Origin: Undaria pinnatifida
Taxonomy: Eukaryota > Sar > Phaeophyceae > Laminariales > Alariaceae
NCBI GenBank assembly: GCA_012845835.1
Contig: JABAKD010000021.1
Coordinates: 7,647,006 to 7,711,005, forward strand
Direction: 5' to 3'
DNA length: 64,000 nt
Made by a program: the position numbers and the translations under genes. The notes beneath the pieces are model-generated. The model did not search any database. It had not been told where the DNA came from and saw only the letters and a list, made by a program, of their open reading frames with translations. This document shows positions 24,300 through 37,700 of this stretch, in pieces; the first letter of the stretch is position 1, and each line of letters begins with the position of its first letter.

Positions 24300-27200
24300 G
24301 CCGTAAGGAGCCAGCGCAAGACCGCCCGGACTTCCTCGCCTTGCTCACGACCTCGTCGATTTTACAAACAATCGAATAGTTTAAACTTGAATTTTAATTG
24401 TTTGTGCTGAATGCCATCACTACTACCATTTACGTTGATTATTTTCGACTTGAAAATAGAGACTTGGACCAACGGCCAGTGCACTAGAACGAAACAGTGT
24501 ATATCTTTGACTTGAGATTAGTCAACAGCCACCAGTATGTACTGGACTGAATCAGTATACGGGGCGCGATTGTCTCGAGTACAAGAACTTTAAGCTCTGA
24601 ACAATTGATGTAAACGTTTTGGAACTTATTCTGGGATTGCTCGCCGAGCTTCGCGAGGAAGACCGCGAGACTTCTTAGATGGCGGCGGGTGACATATGCG
24701 GAGACACCGCCTCGAGCGCATGGGCGTTGGAGTCCTGAGGCGGAAGTTATCAGCCGCGATAAAAAAGAAACTGCGCACGAAAGACTTCGATCGATTGTCT
24801 CGACTATCCTTCTATGGAGAGCACCCCATTACACGATCCACTGCGGACAAAAAAGATAGCCGTCTGAACAATGTTCGAAGCAGAAACTATACTCTAAAGA
24901 GATTTAGAACCTCGCCCAATGAACGCGCAACCCAATGGGCACTCTCATGGTCTACAACCGCTTTTAGTCTTGTGATTTAGCCATCCCATCAGCTACATTT
25001 GCGTTGTTCTCCAACATCTCCCTTTTTCGTGGCTTAGACCCGAGATCACATAATAGATACGCCTCCCTCCTCTAGTATCCCCCTCCCCACAAAGGTCAAA
25101 TGACTAAGGCAAGCAACAAATGAGTATGCCCCCCCCCCCCCGCACTACGTGGTTGGTTGGTTGTTATGGTCCGCCAGCCCCTCCCTGCAGGCGAGCTCAC
25201 GTGTGTATGCACTCAATACGTGTAATTTTATACGTGGTTGCCTTGTTTCATTTTGTTTGCTCAAATCGGACGCGTAGGTTTTCTTCCTTTTTTTTCGTAG
25301 CGCTGTGTAGCTTGCTTTATTACCTTTCGTTACACCCCCCCTGCTTGCGAGCCTACGTGACTTATTCCGTACGTATTGTTTGTCTTCCTTGCTTCGTTTT
25401 CTATTTATCCCGTCTTTCTTTTATTTCTTCCTAAATTTTATTTTTTCTCCTCGGATATGTACATCGTTTGGTTTCCCGGGTGGCATGCGGAGTAGTCGGT
25501 TTCAGCTGCGAGTCTTGAAACGTACCGGGTATATGTACCAGTATGGACTTCATACGTGTGTACGATGAGCTCCGATTTCACTTTTATATTTCTTGGCGGA
25601 TGCACGACTTGCCTCAGCTATGATATATATACGCGTACCACTTTTGGTTTGTGTTTACTTGTTCCCTGGGGTGTTATTCAGGTATTATTCCACTCTCCAG
25701 AACGGAATGACTGTGGAGCCTCTCCTTCTACCACGGACTTGACTTATTATGCGAGTTATTGTGAAAACCATAATGCCTTCAATTTCAGCTACCGACTAAA
25801 ATACGCTGCTAAGCGTCATTCCTAACGAACACAAAATGCCACAGGTCAAAAATAGTGGCGAAAAAAGCGACATTTTCACCAATCGCGTGACACTTGTCAA
25901 GAATCCTCACTTTGAATAGTTTTGAAAGTTTCCACATAGGCATATTGATATCAGGATTCCTGACAAAAAAACGTGACATCTCCACATTTCAGAATTTCAA
26001 AATGCCAGGTATCGTGATTTTGTCAGAAATCGTGATTATTTTCCAAGGAATGACTGATTCTACCATACACAGCACCCCAAAAAAACAGCGATTATCTTTA
26101 ACGAACGTTTTATGGCTGCTCGACACGAGGAAGGATGGCATGAAAATCAAATCTTCATATTTTTTACTTGTTTGCAAAGGACTCTCGAACGATGACGTCG
26201 GGGGGGGCAAGGGGCGCCGTATTCCAGGAGGTACTGCCGGGAGTTGGTTTCGAAACCGGCGATTTCGTTAAAGAAACGTTGGGGGGGCTACCGTAGAACG
26301 ACTCGAATCGTGTTTTTTTGCGTCCGATAGGAACGACCCTAGCAAAAACTGATATAATTCCCACTACATGTTGGAATGCTCCTTAGTTGAGAATCCCCGC
26401 GAATGAGTCAGAAATAATTTGGCTCAAAAATCCGCTCCCTCAAACCGTCCTTGGCACGACTCCTGGGAAGCAACCCAAATACCACTCACAGGCGCACCCC
26501 CTCCAGCTTGCATCAGGCCAAGCCACCGACCGCTGCTTTGCTGGGGAAGTGGAGCTATCGCAAAGAATTTTCGCACTGGTGTGGATATTTACAACTGTCG
26601 TCAACGGTGCTGCGCTGGTGGACTGGCGGAAGGCACAGATGGTAGAAAATACCAGGTACCAGTCGGGCGCAAGGTACCTTGGTACATGATATTTTTCGGA
26701 GAGTATTAGTCGGGTGGCGCGAATTTCCGCGCTTCAGAGATTACATAGGATTTCCGGCTTCAAATTGTCTATGGGGCATCCAGCGGCACCCAGCTCAAAA
26801 AGGGAGCCCTGTATTAAAGACAGTCATGTAAGAAAGTAAATCGCTTCGCTCGATCTAAAAGGTGGTACTATCGTACCAGTGGCGTCTATCGAACTATTAC
26901 AGCGGAAACACACGGAAAACACACGACGCCGAAAGATTTCATAGGGGGTAATGAGCAGTCGGCTGAGACGCGATGCATAGTCTACAAATATTCTTGCAGT
27001 AATAGCGCGATAGGGGTGAATCTGATTTGTCTGAGGCGCGTTACTCACTTCAGGAGAGAGCTGTACACCTCACCCACGACTTTTGGGCAAGCGTGAATAG
27101 CAACCCGACCAACAAGTCCCATGGCCTAGGTACGCAGCGAATGACAGTACCATACCCCTCAGCATTGCATTCCAACGAGATGTTGTCTACATTTTCAGTT

Positions 27201-27700
27201 CAGGGACTCGGGTCAAAGCATAAAAATGTTTGGCAAAAAAAAAGCACCCCTTTCGCGGCACGCGTCTAGCCACACAACGAATAAAGACACTGCAACGATA
27301 TTGGATCGGAACAAGGCTACAGTAGGGGGGTGTCACTCTTGAGTTCTATTTTCGAAGTGGCTCTGGGCCACTCGCGCGAGAGGTCTCCCCGTTCCTTCCC
27401 GGTCTTAAGCTAAGCTTCCGTGTCCTTTTATTTGGCGATGTGAATCCGCAGTGGAATGGTAAAGCTACGCTGCGTCAAACAAAATCGCCTCAAGTCTTAC
27501 TGTCTGTGAGGTAGAATCACCCGCGCAAGTGGCTCAAACCCGGCAATCAAAATGGGGGTATCAACATCCCTCCTAGTGCCGTACCCTTGGTTAACACAGA
27601 GAAATCCTCAGGCGAAGAGCCCGCCAGTCAGAAAACACAGATGGCCACGCCGACAGACGCTGTTGGGTAATGAACAGCCGGCCGACACAAGAAACAAACA
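24300..27700. other. no supported gene
   Basis: Open frames exist (for example a 94-codon plus frame at 24696-24980), but none shows recognisable similarity or convincing splice context. T-rich tracts lie at 25280-25450 and short G runs near 26200 and 26280. The stretch would be the 3' intergenic region beyond CSN5. Confidence 0.4.
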
Positions 27701-27904
27701 CGTCGGCCATGGTGCGGGCTTTTCGATGGCCCAATGGCCCAACGGTCCGGCCTATTTGAGACCGAAAACGATGCTCCTGGAACAAGGGTAAAACTCAAAC
27801 AGTACATTCCAGACCATATTGGGTACATCCTCAGTTGGGGAAGGAGCCCGTGCCAGAAGGAAAAAAAAAGGCAAAGGTACGTGCTACGTTAGATGTAACA
27901 CTCT

Positions 27905-28113
27905 TTGTCTGAAATGGTTTCTGGATGACGGGGCTCCTTAACCCAAATTTTCGCTGTATGCTTAGGTCATGGGATTTTTTATCCGGCAGCATATTTGTTT
28001 TCTTGGGACAGGTCTTGAGCTACAAAAATGAGGAACACCCCGGAAAAAAGGTGCTGCATCCCTATCGTAGCATGCCTCCAAAACAAACGCCACCCCCTAC
28101 CGTAGAATGCGTC
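27905..28113 (+). mobile_element. MITE family A copy
   Basis: It carries GATGACGGGGCTCCTTAACCC, TTAGGTCATGGGATTTTTTATCCGG, GAGGAACACC and, at the 3' side, CTATCGTAGCATGC and CTACCGTAGAATGCGTC. This is the family A order, but divergent from the 36892 copy. Confidence 0.6.
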
Positions 28114-28261
28114 ACTCACGAAGCAAAGTTGGTTGGCCGTGGTCTCGATTTCTCGACGGTCCAATGGCCCAACGGACCTCTGGACAGGCTCAACAATCCA
28201 ATGGCCCGGCCTGTTTGAGGCCGAAACGATGCTCTTGAAACAGTGTATGCCGGTGCCACGC

Positions 28262-28392
28262 CCGCCTCACACATCAGCCCTCGGTGTCCCCGGCGACATA
28301 ACGGCCGACGGTTGCCAACTCGGCGAGCGGGAAGCGTGAAAAGCCTCTTCCGGGGACGGCTCGCTCTCTCCCCGGGAAGGCGGAGAATCGTC
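28262..28392 (+). repeat. dispersed ~130-bp repeat, copy 1
   Basis: It shares with 49258-49392 the start CACACATCAGCC-TCGGTGTC-CCGGC, a central CAACTCGGCGAG, and the end TCCCCGGGAAGGC followed by GGAGAATCGT. The copies are about 21 kb apart in the same orientation, one downstream of CSN5 and one in intron 1 of the JMJD6-like gene. Confidence 0.7.
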
Positions 28393-28551
28393 ACTCAAAA
28401 TATATTATGGTTTCAACGATATTGGGTAGAGCCTCAGTTGAAGAGCCCGTCAGTCCGAAAAGAAAGGAAAAACAAAACGCCGCCCCTATTTTGGAATCCG
28501 TCGCACTATTCACATTGGTCCGCTATGGTGTCTACGTCTCAATAGCCCCAC

Positions 28552-28625
28552 CTACTCAAGGCCGACAACGATGCTCTTGGTAACCTGGGTCATCTGTCCC
28601 CGGCAGAGTTCGATCGCCAAAGACG
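28552..28625 (-). pseudogene. second copy of the CSN5 terminal exon
   Basis: The minus strand encodes LAIELCRGQMTQVTKSIVVGLE and a stop, against LAIEHCQGQMTQITKSIVFGIK in the used exon 205 bp upstream in the transcript. The frame and stop are kept, but the acceptor AG before the first codons is missing, so I treat it as a non-spliced or alternative 3' copy. Weaker copies of the same exon end lie at 27749-27785 and 28205-28240. Confidence 0.8.
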
Positions 28626-28753
28626 TCATCATGAAGTACGCCGCCAACGATATCGCCGTCACAAAAGAAGGCCGCCACAGACGTTGACGTAGCCGTAAAA
28701 CGCGAATAACGTCATACAAGTAAATCGTGGAGCCGCGTGCAGTCAGTCCCGGC

Positions 28754-31700
28754 CTATTTGATCCCGAAGACAATGCTCTTGGTGATCTGGGTCATCTGTC
28801 CCTGGCAGTGCTCGATCGCCAATTCCGAACTGAAGGATAAGCAGCCCCCGTTGCCGTCGTCAATAATAAATCAAGGGCCGCGTGCAATCGGTCGGAGGGA
28901 TGTGTTACTTGGCGGAGAATATTGCGATTAAAAACACTTATCGTGCAGAACGCTACACCGCCGACAAAAACCGCCCGTGAAAAATAACACCTCATACAAC
29001 CAGCGCAGGGAAAACAAAAGCAAAAAAAAAACTGGGACAGCGAAAACATTTACACGGCATTCCTGATTCTCGCATCTCATCCGCACAAAAAACGCCTGTT
29101 TACGATAAAAGCCCTTCCGCAACGGAGAAATAGCAAAAAAACACTTATCGTGCAGAACGCTACACCGCCGACAAAAACCGCCCGTGAAAAATAACACCTC
29201 ATACAACCAGCGCAGGGAAAACAAAAGCAAAAAAAAAACTGGGACAGCGAAAACATTTACACGGCATTCTTGATTCTCGCATCTCATCCGCACAAAAAAC
29301 GCCTGTTTACGATAAAAGCCCTTCCGCAAGGGAGAAATAGCAAGAGGGGCTAGCGAGAACATGCACATACGCCATTTTTCATGCTTGCAAAGCGCCCGTC
29401 ACAAAAAAAACGCCCATTTACAACGGAAACCCTTCCCCGCAGTGCAGGGAGGAACAGGAGTCACCGAGAACATTGGCATGGCATGAATCGGGCATGCTAC
29501 GGAAGGTGTGCAACGTAACATTATGAGATTTTGAAGAGTTCCATACTGAGTGTGAGAAAAAGGAACGCCGAGACTCCCCTTGGTCTTTCATGAGTGCACG
29601 CTCGTCGTCAACATATACACGCCCGTTCAATGCTCTCGTTACACTTTAATGAGTGCATGCTCGTCGTCAACATGTACATGCCCGCTCAATGCTCTCATTA
29701 TACGTTCACGAGAGCATGCTCGTCGTTAAGACACACATGCCCGCTGAATGCTCTCGTTTGGGAAACGAAGGTGCAATCCGACGAACAAATCCTGTGGTCT
29801 AGGGATGTAGCGAATGGCGTTCGAAAAAAAAAAGAAAGTAATTCAGTTAAGAAGCACCGTCGGTCAGAAATGTTTGGACGAAAACGTGCTACTTCACCCC
29901 TATCGAAGCACGCCTCTATTTTACCATCTCACCTACCGTGTGTTGTCTTTGAAAGCGCGCATCCCTCTCTTGTATTGAAGAGGGGTCAGCGAGAGCATTC
30001 AAAAGGCATTCCTCATCATAATAACTGTGGTGTGTGCCATCCGACAACGTTCAGTGTGAACGTCGAATCACAACAAATGACGCAAGAAATTTTAGTTGCA
30101 TTGTATTTCGCCTGCCGGGTTCTCTTGAAAAAGCACGGACTCTTCTTCCTTGCTTTGAAGCGGGGTCAGCGTAAACTTTGACATGTCATATTTCCTTATT
30201 ACATGGTTAAAATTGTATTTTCCATCCGACACTGTACAGCACGAACGTCACATCACGAAAAATGACATTAGAAACAAAAAATGAAGAACACTAACTTACC
30301 TCTCATAACAAAGAGCCCCACAAGAAGCACACCGAAAGAATAACAAGAAACGAATAAATTCTACAGCTGTTATACTGAACTTAGCGTAGGACACACCTTT
30401 TGGCAAATAATAAATCCAGCCTATTTTACCATTCTTCCCGTAAATATAAACAACATTATATTTCAATATTAATATTCAAATGTTGCTTATATTCACGGAC
30501 AAAGTGGATTATGTTTCTCATCAGAGGGTCTGGTACTGTATTGCAACTCGCCTGCCGTGTGTTGTCTTGGAAAGCGCGGACTCCTCCCTTGGCTTGCTGC
30601 TCGATGTGTCGGCCATTAGATAGCCGCTCACGCTCCCCCCCGCCCCGTGGCTCATGTGAAGGTCGCAGTGCTCCACCTTGTCTGCCACGTTTCCGATGCG
30701 CTCAGAAAACCGCTCCCGATTCTACACATACAGCAAGCAGTGCAAGCGACAAAATGTCGTGCAGAGTTGGTTGAAAGGCAACAGGCCAAAGCAAACACGA
30801 TTTAGGACCAGGCATTAGACCAGTCTATGAAGACCGGGTATTATATCCTATACCAGGCATAATCCACAGTAGATCGTGGTGTATCCGATTTGCGTAGAGT
30901 ATTGTTCACCTCATTCTCTAGGATGAGGGTCGAGCCGAGACCGCGCATTCACAGCAAATCATCCGTGATGCCACACGCCTCGTGCTCAACACCTCATGGC
31001 GGCAAGAACAGGATCTAAATGATCTATAGATCATCTATATATGTCTGTTTGATGGTTGTTTGGCTTATTTTACCTCGTTCTCCAGGATCGGGGTCGAGCC
31101 GAGAGTGCGCATCCACAAGAAGTTCTCCGTGAGGATGCCCATCACATCAGACGCCAGCGAGCTCATGAAATACTCGATCTCCATGGAGTAGTATCTGCAG
31201 ATTGCGATATCGATCATTACTACCCGGTAGATATTTTGTCATGAGCGCCACATGAAAATTAAACCATACCTGGTATACATTTCAAACCATAAACTAATTT
31301 CCACCTTCAAGGGAGCCGATGACTACGATATCGATCGTTCCAGCACTTGTGCAATAGACGAAAATATAAACTCGTTGGTGCTGGTCATTGTTACTTGCCG
31401 GTGTGCTTGCGCGGTAGCTACGAGGTAATCATTTTGGTTTAGTTTTTCACGACTTGTTTTCTCCCTTTTCAACCTGCAACACTCCCGTAATTCTAAGGCG
31501 ATCACCCCCGAAGGGGAGCCTTGTATACCATCAGAGAGTGGTATGGCACATAATTCGTACAATTTCAAGATACTAGTTATGTTCAGCGCTCGAGGGAGGT
31601 GGTACATGGAATAGTACCTGTTGGTTGCGATATCGGTAAGTAATTCGTTTCTTATCATAGAGCGGTATGACGATAAATCCATACAAGTTCAAGACATGAA

Positions 31701-34700
31701 CCAAACCCCGCATCCTAGGCAGACTGTATACGGTAGATCGACGCATGCCTGGTGAGCACGCGGCCCAATCAACTCACAAACGGAAGCGCCTACCAACTAG
31801 CCAGGAAAAACAAGGAAACACAGCGAGTGGAAGAAGTTTTCCCGATTGACTGCTTGCTAATTCGGGATTATCGTGAAGGCGGCCTCACCGATTCCAGCAC
31901 GATCCCCACAGCTCCACCCTCTGAGTGTCGTCGGTAACGATCTTGCCGTCGGGCGTCTCATTCAGGGGGGCGCTGAACTCCGGTGGGTACACCCGAAACG
32001 CGCCAAACTCCGGCCGAGACTTGGCTAGAGACCGCAGGGGGTCCACCTATAAGTTCGAACCCGAAACAACCCCTCAGTTAGTTGCCACTACGTCGGCGGC
32101 TGATGTTGCGCTTCCACCACAAAAAAGGGTGGGATAAGGAGGAAGGAGAGGTTATTTTCTAGAGGAGGCGCAAGGATACCGGTACGCGTAGGCAGCATAT
32201 ACTATATTGAGGGTGTGAAGACATTTTCTTATTGACCCGATGGGCAAATACCATTCGTGTTGTTATTGATAACATTTTGTTGTTGATGTTCACCCTGGCA
32301 ACATCCATAGGAGTCATGTAATACAATAGGCATATGGCTTTCGTCCCTGCGTTTTCCGAGCCCCAACCCCATTGGCCGAGGGACCCCCCCTCGCCTCTCC
32401 TCGGCCAATAAGGGGGCGAGGCGCGCGTGGCGGGAGTTTCCCCTCGGGGATACCCCCAGTCCCGCCGCAACGATTCAGCAAGTTCAGTGACTACCATGTC
32501 ATCATACTCGTTAACAGAATGGATGCAGATTAAATTACATGCTGAATTCAGCAACTTGAGTCTCGAACAGCACAAACCTACCGCACATCAGCGATCGGCA
32601 GCAAGGAAAGGAGCAACACGCAACACAACAACCGCACCGACACGACATCTGCTTCCAGATCGCCGCCAAAACACCACCCACGTACTATACGACACACCCA
32701 CCCACCGACCAAGCCATGCACCCACCATTCAACCCACCCACCATGCTACAGCAGTACAGAAGCAAACGGATGCGTTGTTTCGTACTCGAGAACTCGCCAG
32801 AGCAGGCCGGTTATACAGCGGAGAGAACAAAATAATGCTGTTGTACCAGAAACAGTAACAGCTTCATCTCCCACAGGCACGAAAGCACTCACCCACAAAC
32901 GAAACGACCGCCACCCACCCACCCACCCACCCACCCACCCGCCCAACCGCCCGCCAACCGACCAACCCATCCTGCCGCCCAGCACTCCAACCAATATGTG
33001 CTACAGCAGTATGATACAGCAATACAGCAGTACGTACCAGCTGGTACGTGCACCAGCAAACAGAGGCGATTGGTCCTTACTTGTTTCTTTTATCTTGAAC
33101 ACACAATCATAGGTACATTGCACCTCCCGCGGAGTACAAAAACGTGTTAACCACCCATTCTCACCCATCCACCGACCCACAACCCACCCACGAAACGGTA
33201 CCGGTACCTACTGCAGCATGCTGAAGATACACGTACCTGCGATAATATCGTCCACGACCGAAACAAAGCACCCTCGGTAAGGTTTTACTACGGCGTGGTC
33301 GGTTTCAGTTAGTTTTTCGTCCAGACCATTCTCTGAGGTGTTGAAAACAACAGAAAAGGCAGCTAGTCCACAACTATTGCTACGATGTTCAAGCGGTGAT
33401 CATTTTCACCAGTCCAGTTGAAAAGGATGCTGCTTGATCGTCGGACGTGTCCATAGTTACGATAACACACCCCAACACGAAGCCCGCGCGTCCGTTGACG
33501 GGCAAACGGCCCAAAAAGCAGCAGAGCAGACAGGCACCACAGCGACAACACGCCTTTCACACCTACCAGGCACCAGGTACCTCTATTAATAGTAGTGCAT
33601 CAACGACTCTGGGACGAAAACGGCTATTTGTTATACATTACCATCATGAATGCAACGGTTTCCATGGATACCATCTACGACCTTCGCTTAGCACAGCCCA
33701 ACAAGAAAAAGGAAAAAGAGGCGCGCGAAGCGCGCCGATTTTTGCGGTTGTATAATACGTATATTCAAAGGAGAATACATGTGTAAAAACGAGCGGCCGG
33801 TGTATCACGCAGCTTGCAAAGATGAGTATTGACCCTGAATTTGTCGCACTCACAGCTGACGAAATTATAACAAGTTTATAACATAGGGGTGCCTGCCTCT
33901 CGGTGCGTCAACTTCAAGTTCACACGATATCGCTGTAATGAGCTGTAGACAATGAAAACCACGAGATACCAGTACACAGAAAGACACGTCAACGGGAATC
34001 CAGTTGCGATGGTTTTGGTGCTCTTTAATGTCTCAGAATCTGTCACCACATAATTTGTAACAGGTATCTCTCTAGGGTGGAGAACCAGCACGGGCTACCT
34101 ACGTACGACGCTGGGTGCGCGCAGTTACTGGGTAGAAAAAACGGTCCAAATAACAGATGACGCATACACATATTACACATGAATGGGGGTGGTCGAGGAT
34201 AAAAACACACCACGATGGCTAGCTAAAACTTACCACAATAGCCAGCCAGGGGTTTCCGTGAGGGTCTTCTGCTCGCTGCCAGGAGAGCTGCGTCGAGATG
34301 TCCGTAGACGAGAGGAAGCAGTGGCTGTGCACCTCAACGTCAAAGGGGTGGCTGTGGTACCACCCCATGAACCGCTCCTTCCGCGTCTGCCGCGGCATAA
34401 CGCACAACAAAACGATGCCATACGGTAAGTCGTGCGGAAGGCTTGCGCCGAACCAGCGGATACATACACGTGTGATTCCACGTGGAAGGGAAAACTACCT
34501 ACCTGGCACGCCACAAAGTGATTCATTTTGACGCAGCGCGTGCGTTTGCGCCAGCAGGGACAAATCGAGCACAACAGGCCTCTCACCGTCTCCAGCAAAT
34601 CGCCGAGGTCGATCATGTAGTTGGCTACCTCTTGATCGTCCGCCAGCACTTTCGTCTCCGCTCCTTCTACCGGCAGTGGGAACACCTGAGTCACGGACAC

Positions 34701-37700
34701 AGGCAGAAGGATTTCACGAGTAAATCCGTGACAAGGGCGAGTTACTACTTTACACGGCTACCCAAAGTACCGGGGCCCCTTTTGAGCCTGTACGTTATAT
34801 ACAGGGGCCACGTCGTCCAACCGAAAATCCTCGCTAACATTTTTTCGTCCCATGCTTTGCACGAGCCACCAGCGCGTATCGTCGATGACGGTTACAAATA
34901 CCCACCACCACGAGTTCTTGGCGAGAGCTACCCTATCTTAAACTTCGCAGTATACGTACGACAGCATTTGGGGTTGAACGGCCAGCTGTAGTGCACAGCA
35001 TTTCACACCCAGGACAAATGATCGGTCCCTACTTGACTATCTAGATCAGGGAAGATCTGTATGGTGTAGCTCGTGTTACCAAGTGATAGTCGTGCCATCT
35101 GCATCATCTAGCATTTGTTTCCCGGGATGGATCTGTGTTTCATAGATACAGATCTCAGACCACCCACATATCATAACGGCAGATACGGGATCTACTGTAG
35201 ACGACCTATATCCTGATGTGTCCGGGGTGTACAGTATTTCAACAGTACCACAATAGCCCCTCGACAAAGGCGCGAGAGGTTGTGCGCTTTGGTGCCTGGC
35301 CTCCCCGGCATTATGCCTGTTGTATTTACTATTAACACCAGCAGCAAAACTAATAAAAACACGCCTAACAGGTACTAGATACTGCTGAAGACTGGTTTAC
35401 AACATGCAAGCAAAAAACACGCTAACGATACAGACGATAAGGGCGCTGAGCGCTTTAGCGTCTGGCCTCTCGAGCAGCATGCCTGTCGGCTACAACTAAA
35501 TACCAGGTAAACAACTCAAAAAACGCCCCGTACACGGGTTCATACCATGCAAGCAAAAAACGTCCTCAAGCCAGTAACGGTACGTGTTCGACGCCGCCAG
35601 CATCCTGCCTGTTGGTAACTACGAATACCACTGTAGTAATACCTGGTAAACCATCAAAAACATGCCTACTAGACTGGCTCTTCCGATAGCACGCAAGAAG
35701 AACGAACAAAACATGCTCACGTCGGCGACGCAACGTAACCTACCAAAAACATGCCTAGTAGACTGGCTCTTACGGTAGCACGCAACAAAAACAAACAAAA
35801 CATGCTCACTTCGGTGACGCAACACCTGGTAATCTACCAAAAACATGCCTGGTAGACTGGCTCTGACGACAGCACGCAAGCAAAACGAACAAAACATGCT
35901 CACGTCGGTCACGATAAGGGCGTTGGGCATTTCAGTGTCGGGCCTCCCCAGCATCATGCCCATGATCTCCACAGGCTTTCCCCCTTGCGCCATCCCCTTC
36001 TCCACCCCCGAATTTGCGTGCATCAGCTGTCAACAAGCGTAAGAGCGCCACCAAGAACGACGATTACACAAAGCAGTATAGGCCCCTCTATAGCGCCGGT
36101 TGCGTAGTGCCGGTTGGCCGACATAGTGCCTGCGACATCGCTTGACACGTATGGGAACAGTAAGTAGTGGCAGTGTGCGGAGTGGTGCCGCTTGCCACCA
36201 TAGTGCCAGCATTACCGGCTGGCGCATACCGGCACTATACAGGGACCAATACTGTACATGTAAAGTATCGAAAAAGTGGCTGCTGCGCATCGAAGAAACG
36301 CGGCTGCTGCCTTCGTCAGAAGGCTGCTGCCTTCGTCAGAAGGCTGCCCTGCGTCAGGAGGCTGCCCCTGAGAGTCGTTGAAAAACTACGGCTATACGTA
36401 GCGCCAAAAGCTGCTTCTGGGTGAACGCCGTGTGAAATAACGAACTATTAATAACAACCAACCCGGGTTAGAAGAAATATCGACAGCTCGAAAAAAAAAC
36501 AACTGCAAGAGTGTTTTTTTCGGTTACGTCGGAACTGCAGCAAGGAGCAAGGGTCAATCGCAGCATATGGCAAGCTACATGTACACTAGTATATTAAGAG
36601 GGGTCAAAAACAAGACTGTCACAGTTAGAGCCGCGTGCCTAGAATGCCCCCTCCTTTCCATTTCTTCCTCTCTAATTACAGCAGTATCCATTTCCATCTT
36701 CTGTTTTCACAATATATTTCCATTTCACGATCGGGTTCACTACGACAATCGATATCACGTGGAAAGTGAATGTGTTTATTATCAAAAAGGTATATAAAAT
36801 CAGCCGTCGACGCGTAATCATTTTTTTTCGTAACAGTTTTTTTTTCTTTTTTCGGATCGCCCGCACTAAAAACGCCATCACATACATACATGAGGCGTGC
36901 TATGGTAGAGGTACATGGTATACCTCTTTTTGGCTAAAACCTTTTGTGCATGCATGGCGGCGTTCCTTAACCCCAAATCGTCGAAATTTTCGTTCCTTTT
37001 TCGCAATTTTGTTCTTGAAATACCTAGGCCATGGGATTGTTCATCGGATTACCCTCTTCATTTTTCTTCAAATCGGTTCTTGGCTGGGGACTAGAGCCGC
37101 TGCAATTAGGAGCCTCAGAAAAACAATTGTTGACGCACCTCTACCGTAGTTGAGTCACATATTGCCAGTGGCTGTCATAGGGTTACACCCAACTCGTGGT
37201 GGGGATATATATATATACAAAATATACTTGAGAGCAGCGATAGGGAGTGCCACATAGGGAGGAGGGATTTTTGTTCGGGGATGCACCGGCGCGCGAATTC
37301 AATGAATTCGAACGAATATGGTGGTAAGGGACACACTCTGGAAAAAAAAAAGGCCAACCAATTGCCCACCCGCACCCAGGCCTTATACACGTCGACGTAA
37401 TACTATTAATAGTATCAACACTTACCATCTTCATGGCTGCTGAGGGAGAAATCTTGACCTTTTTGAAGTACTTCGGGCTGCAAAAGGCGGCAAGCATGGG
37501 CGTGGCACCGCACATGGCATGAAGCGAGGATGGACACGATTTAGCAAGAACACCCCATTGACCCTTTTGCGGCCTGTGTGAAGTATTGTGAAGTACACCC
37601 ACCAAAACAGCGACGAGGGCGATCTAACCAAGCGTCCACGTAGCAAGAGCGTAGAGAGCAACACGGTGATGGCCGTGCTGCGCTTGCGTATCGTACAGTT

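Noticed and set aside
9784..31883. Shared 17-bp ATTATCGTGAAGGCGGC at 9784 and 31867
   Set aside because: It is too short and isolated to support homology; flanks do not continue the match.
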